5,998 bases of DNA from an uncultured Arcobacter sp. (GTDB lineage Bacteria; Campylobacterota; Campylobacteria; Campylobacterales; Arcobacteraceae). Location: assembly GCA_913054415.1 (NCBI GenBank), contig CAJXII010000095.1, forward strand, positions 1-5,998. Reading direction: 5' to 3'. Made by a program: the position numbers and the translations under genes. Shown here piece by piece: positions 5,977 through 5,998 of this stretch (the first letter of the stretch is position 1; every line of letters begins with the position of its first letter). Under the pieces are notes generated by a model. It ran no database searches and was not told the DNA's origin. It saw only the letters and a list, made by a program, of their open reading frames with translations.

Positions 5977-5998
5977 AGGTATCAAATAGGTATCAAAT
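5977..5998. repeat. two exact tandem copies of an 11-bp repeat
   Basis: AGGTATCAAAT occurs at 5977-5987 and again at 5988-5998, head to tail with no mismatch, and the second copy ends exactly at the window edge, so more copies may follow. One copy per helical turn (11 bp) just downstream of a promoter suits protein binding on one face of the DNA: integrase or excisionase arm sites, an autoregulatory operator, or iterons. GGTATCA-type repeats near integrase genes are familiar to me, but this is recall only. Confidence 0.7.

Larger units (their letters stand above)
5595..5998. other. 404-base stretch without protein genes: palindrome, tRNA scar and element edge
   Basis: After baiN no credible protein gene is present to the window end. 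Order of content: a short AT-rich tail; a GC-rich patch (36 G+C of 70 bases at 5641-5710) with a strong palindrome; an AT-rich stretch (about 5720-5803) with a lone TATAAT at 5750-5755 that leads to nothing visible; a truncated tRNA-fMet on the minus strand; then very AT-rich DNA with an inverted repeat, a rightward promoter and a tandem repeat. No hairpin followed by a U-tract marks the end of the baiN transcript. Confidence 0.7.
5851..5998. mobile_element. probable terminal segment of an integrated element (continues beyond window)
   Basis: A displaced tRNA 3' fragment normally separates the element from the chromosome that used to follow the tRNA. The fragment's 3' end points left, so DNA right of 5850 should be the element and baiN's side the chromosome. 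The visible 148 bases are very AT-rich and hold an inverted repeat (TGATATA at 5918-5924, TATATCA at 5931-5937, 6-base spacer), a rightward promoter and tandem 11-bp repeats. No gene is complete here. Neither an integrase nor the second att site is in view, so element type and size are unknown. Confidence 0.45.

Overview
The window reads as low-GC chromosomal DNA of a Campylobacterota (epsilonproteobacterial) species, perhaps Arcobacteraceae or a Sulfurimonas-like relative. The grounds are strong A/T bias in every gene, short spacers between genes, AAGGA-type ribosome sites, TATAAT boxes without clear -35 boxes, and small proteins of a kind I recall from that phylum (a PP0621-like zinc-ribbon protein, an uncharacterised protein just before glyS, a small secreted protein with two Cys). 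Species cannot be fixed from the sequence alone.

Positions 67-4008 hold a tightly packed plus-strand cluster that is probably one operon: a membrane-anchored four-Cys zinc-ribbon protein, an uncharacterised cytosolic protein whose ATG overlaps the previous stop (ATGA), glyS (glycyl-tRNA synthetase beta subunit, 673 aa) and cobQ (cobyric acid synthase, 442 aa). Gaps are -4, +13 and +6 bases. The alpha subunit gene glyQ is not present here. Protein synthesis and cobalamin assembly have no direct link, so the arrangement is probably historical or for shared expression.

A probable promoter at the end of cobQ (TATAAT at 4010-4015) leads into a second plus-strand pair: a small exported protein (4058-4384) and a BaiN/HI0933-family flavoprotein (4344-5594) whose only plausible start lies 41 bases inside the gene before it.

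From 5595 to 5998 there is no believable protein gene, and this is the most informative part. It contains a GC-rich patch with a strong 14-bp-arm palindrome (5672-5703), then on the minus strand the 3' 47 nucleotides of an initiator tRNA-fMet(CAU), running from the anticodon stem to CCA (5804-5850). The 5' part of the tRNA is absent. This is the usual scar of an element that integrated through a tRNA gene. Geometry puts the chromosome to the left and the element to the right of base 5850. The visible start of the putative element is very AT-rich, has a 7-bp inverted repeat, an extended -10 promoter (TGTTATAAT) pointing rightwards, and an exact tandem 11-bp repeat that runs into the window edge. 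The element's genes, including any integrase, lie outside the window.

No CRISPR array, insertion sequence, riboswitch or convincing intrinsic terminator was seen. The first 66 bases are AT-rich, with a ribosome site but no promoter I can call.
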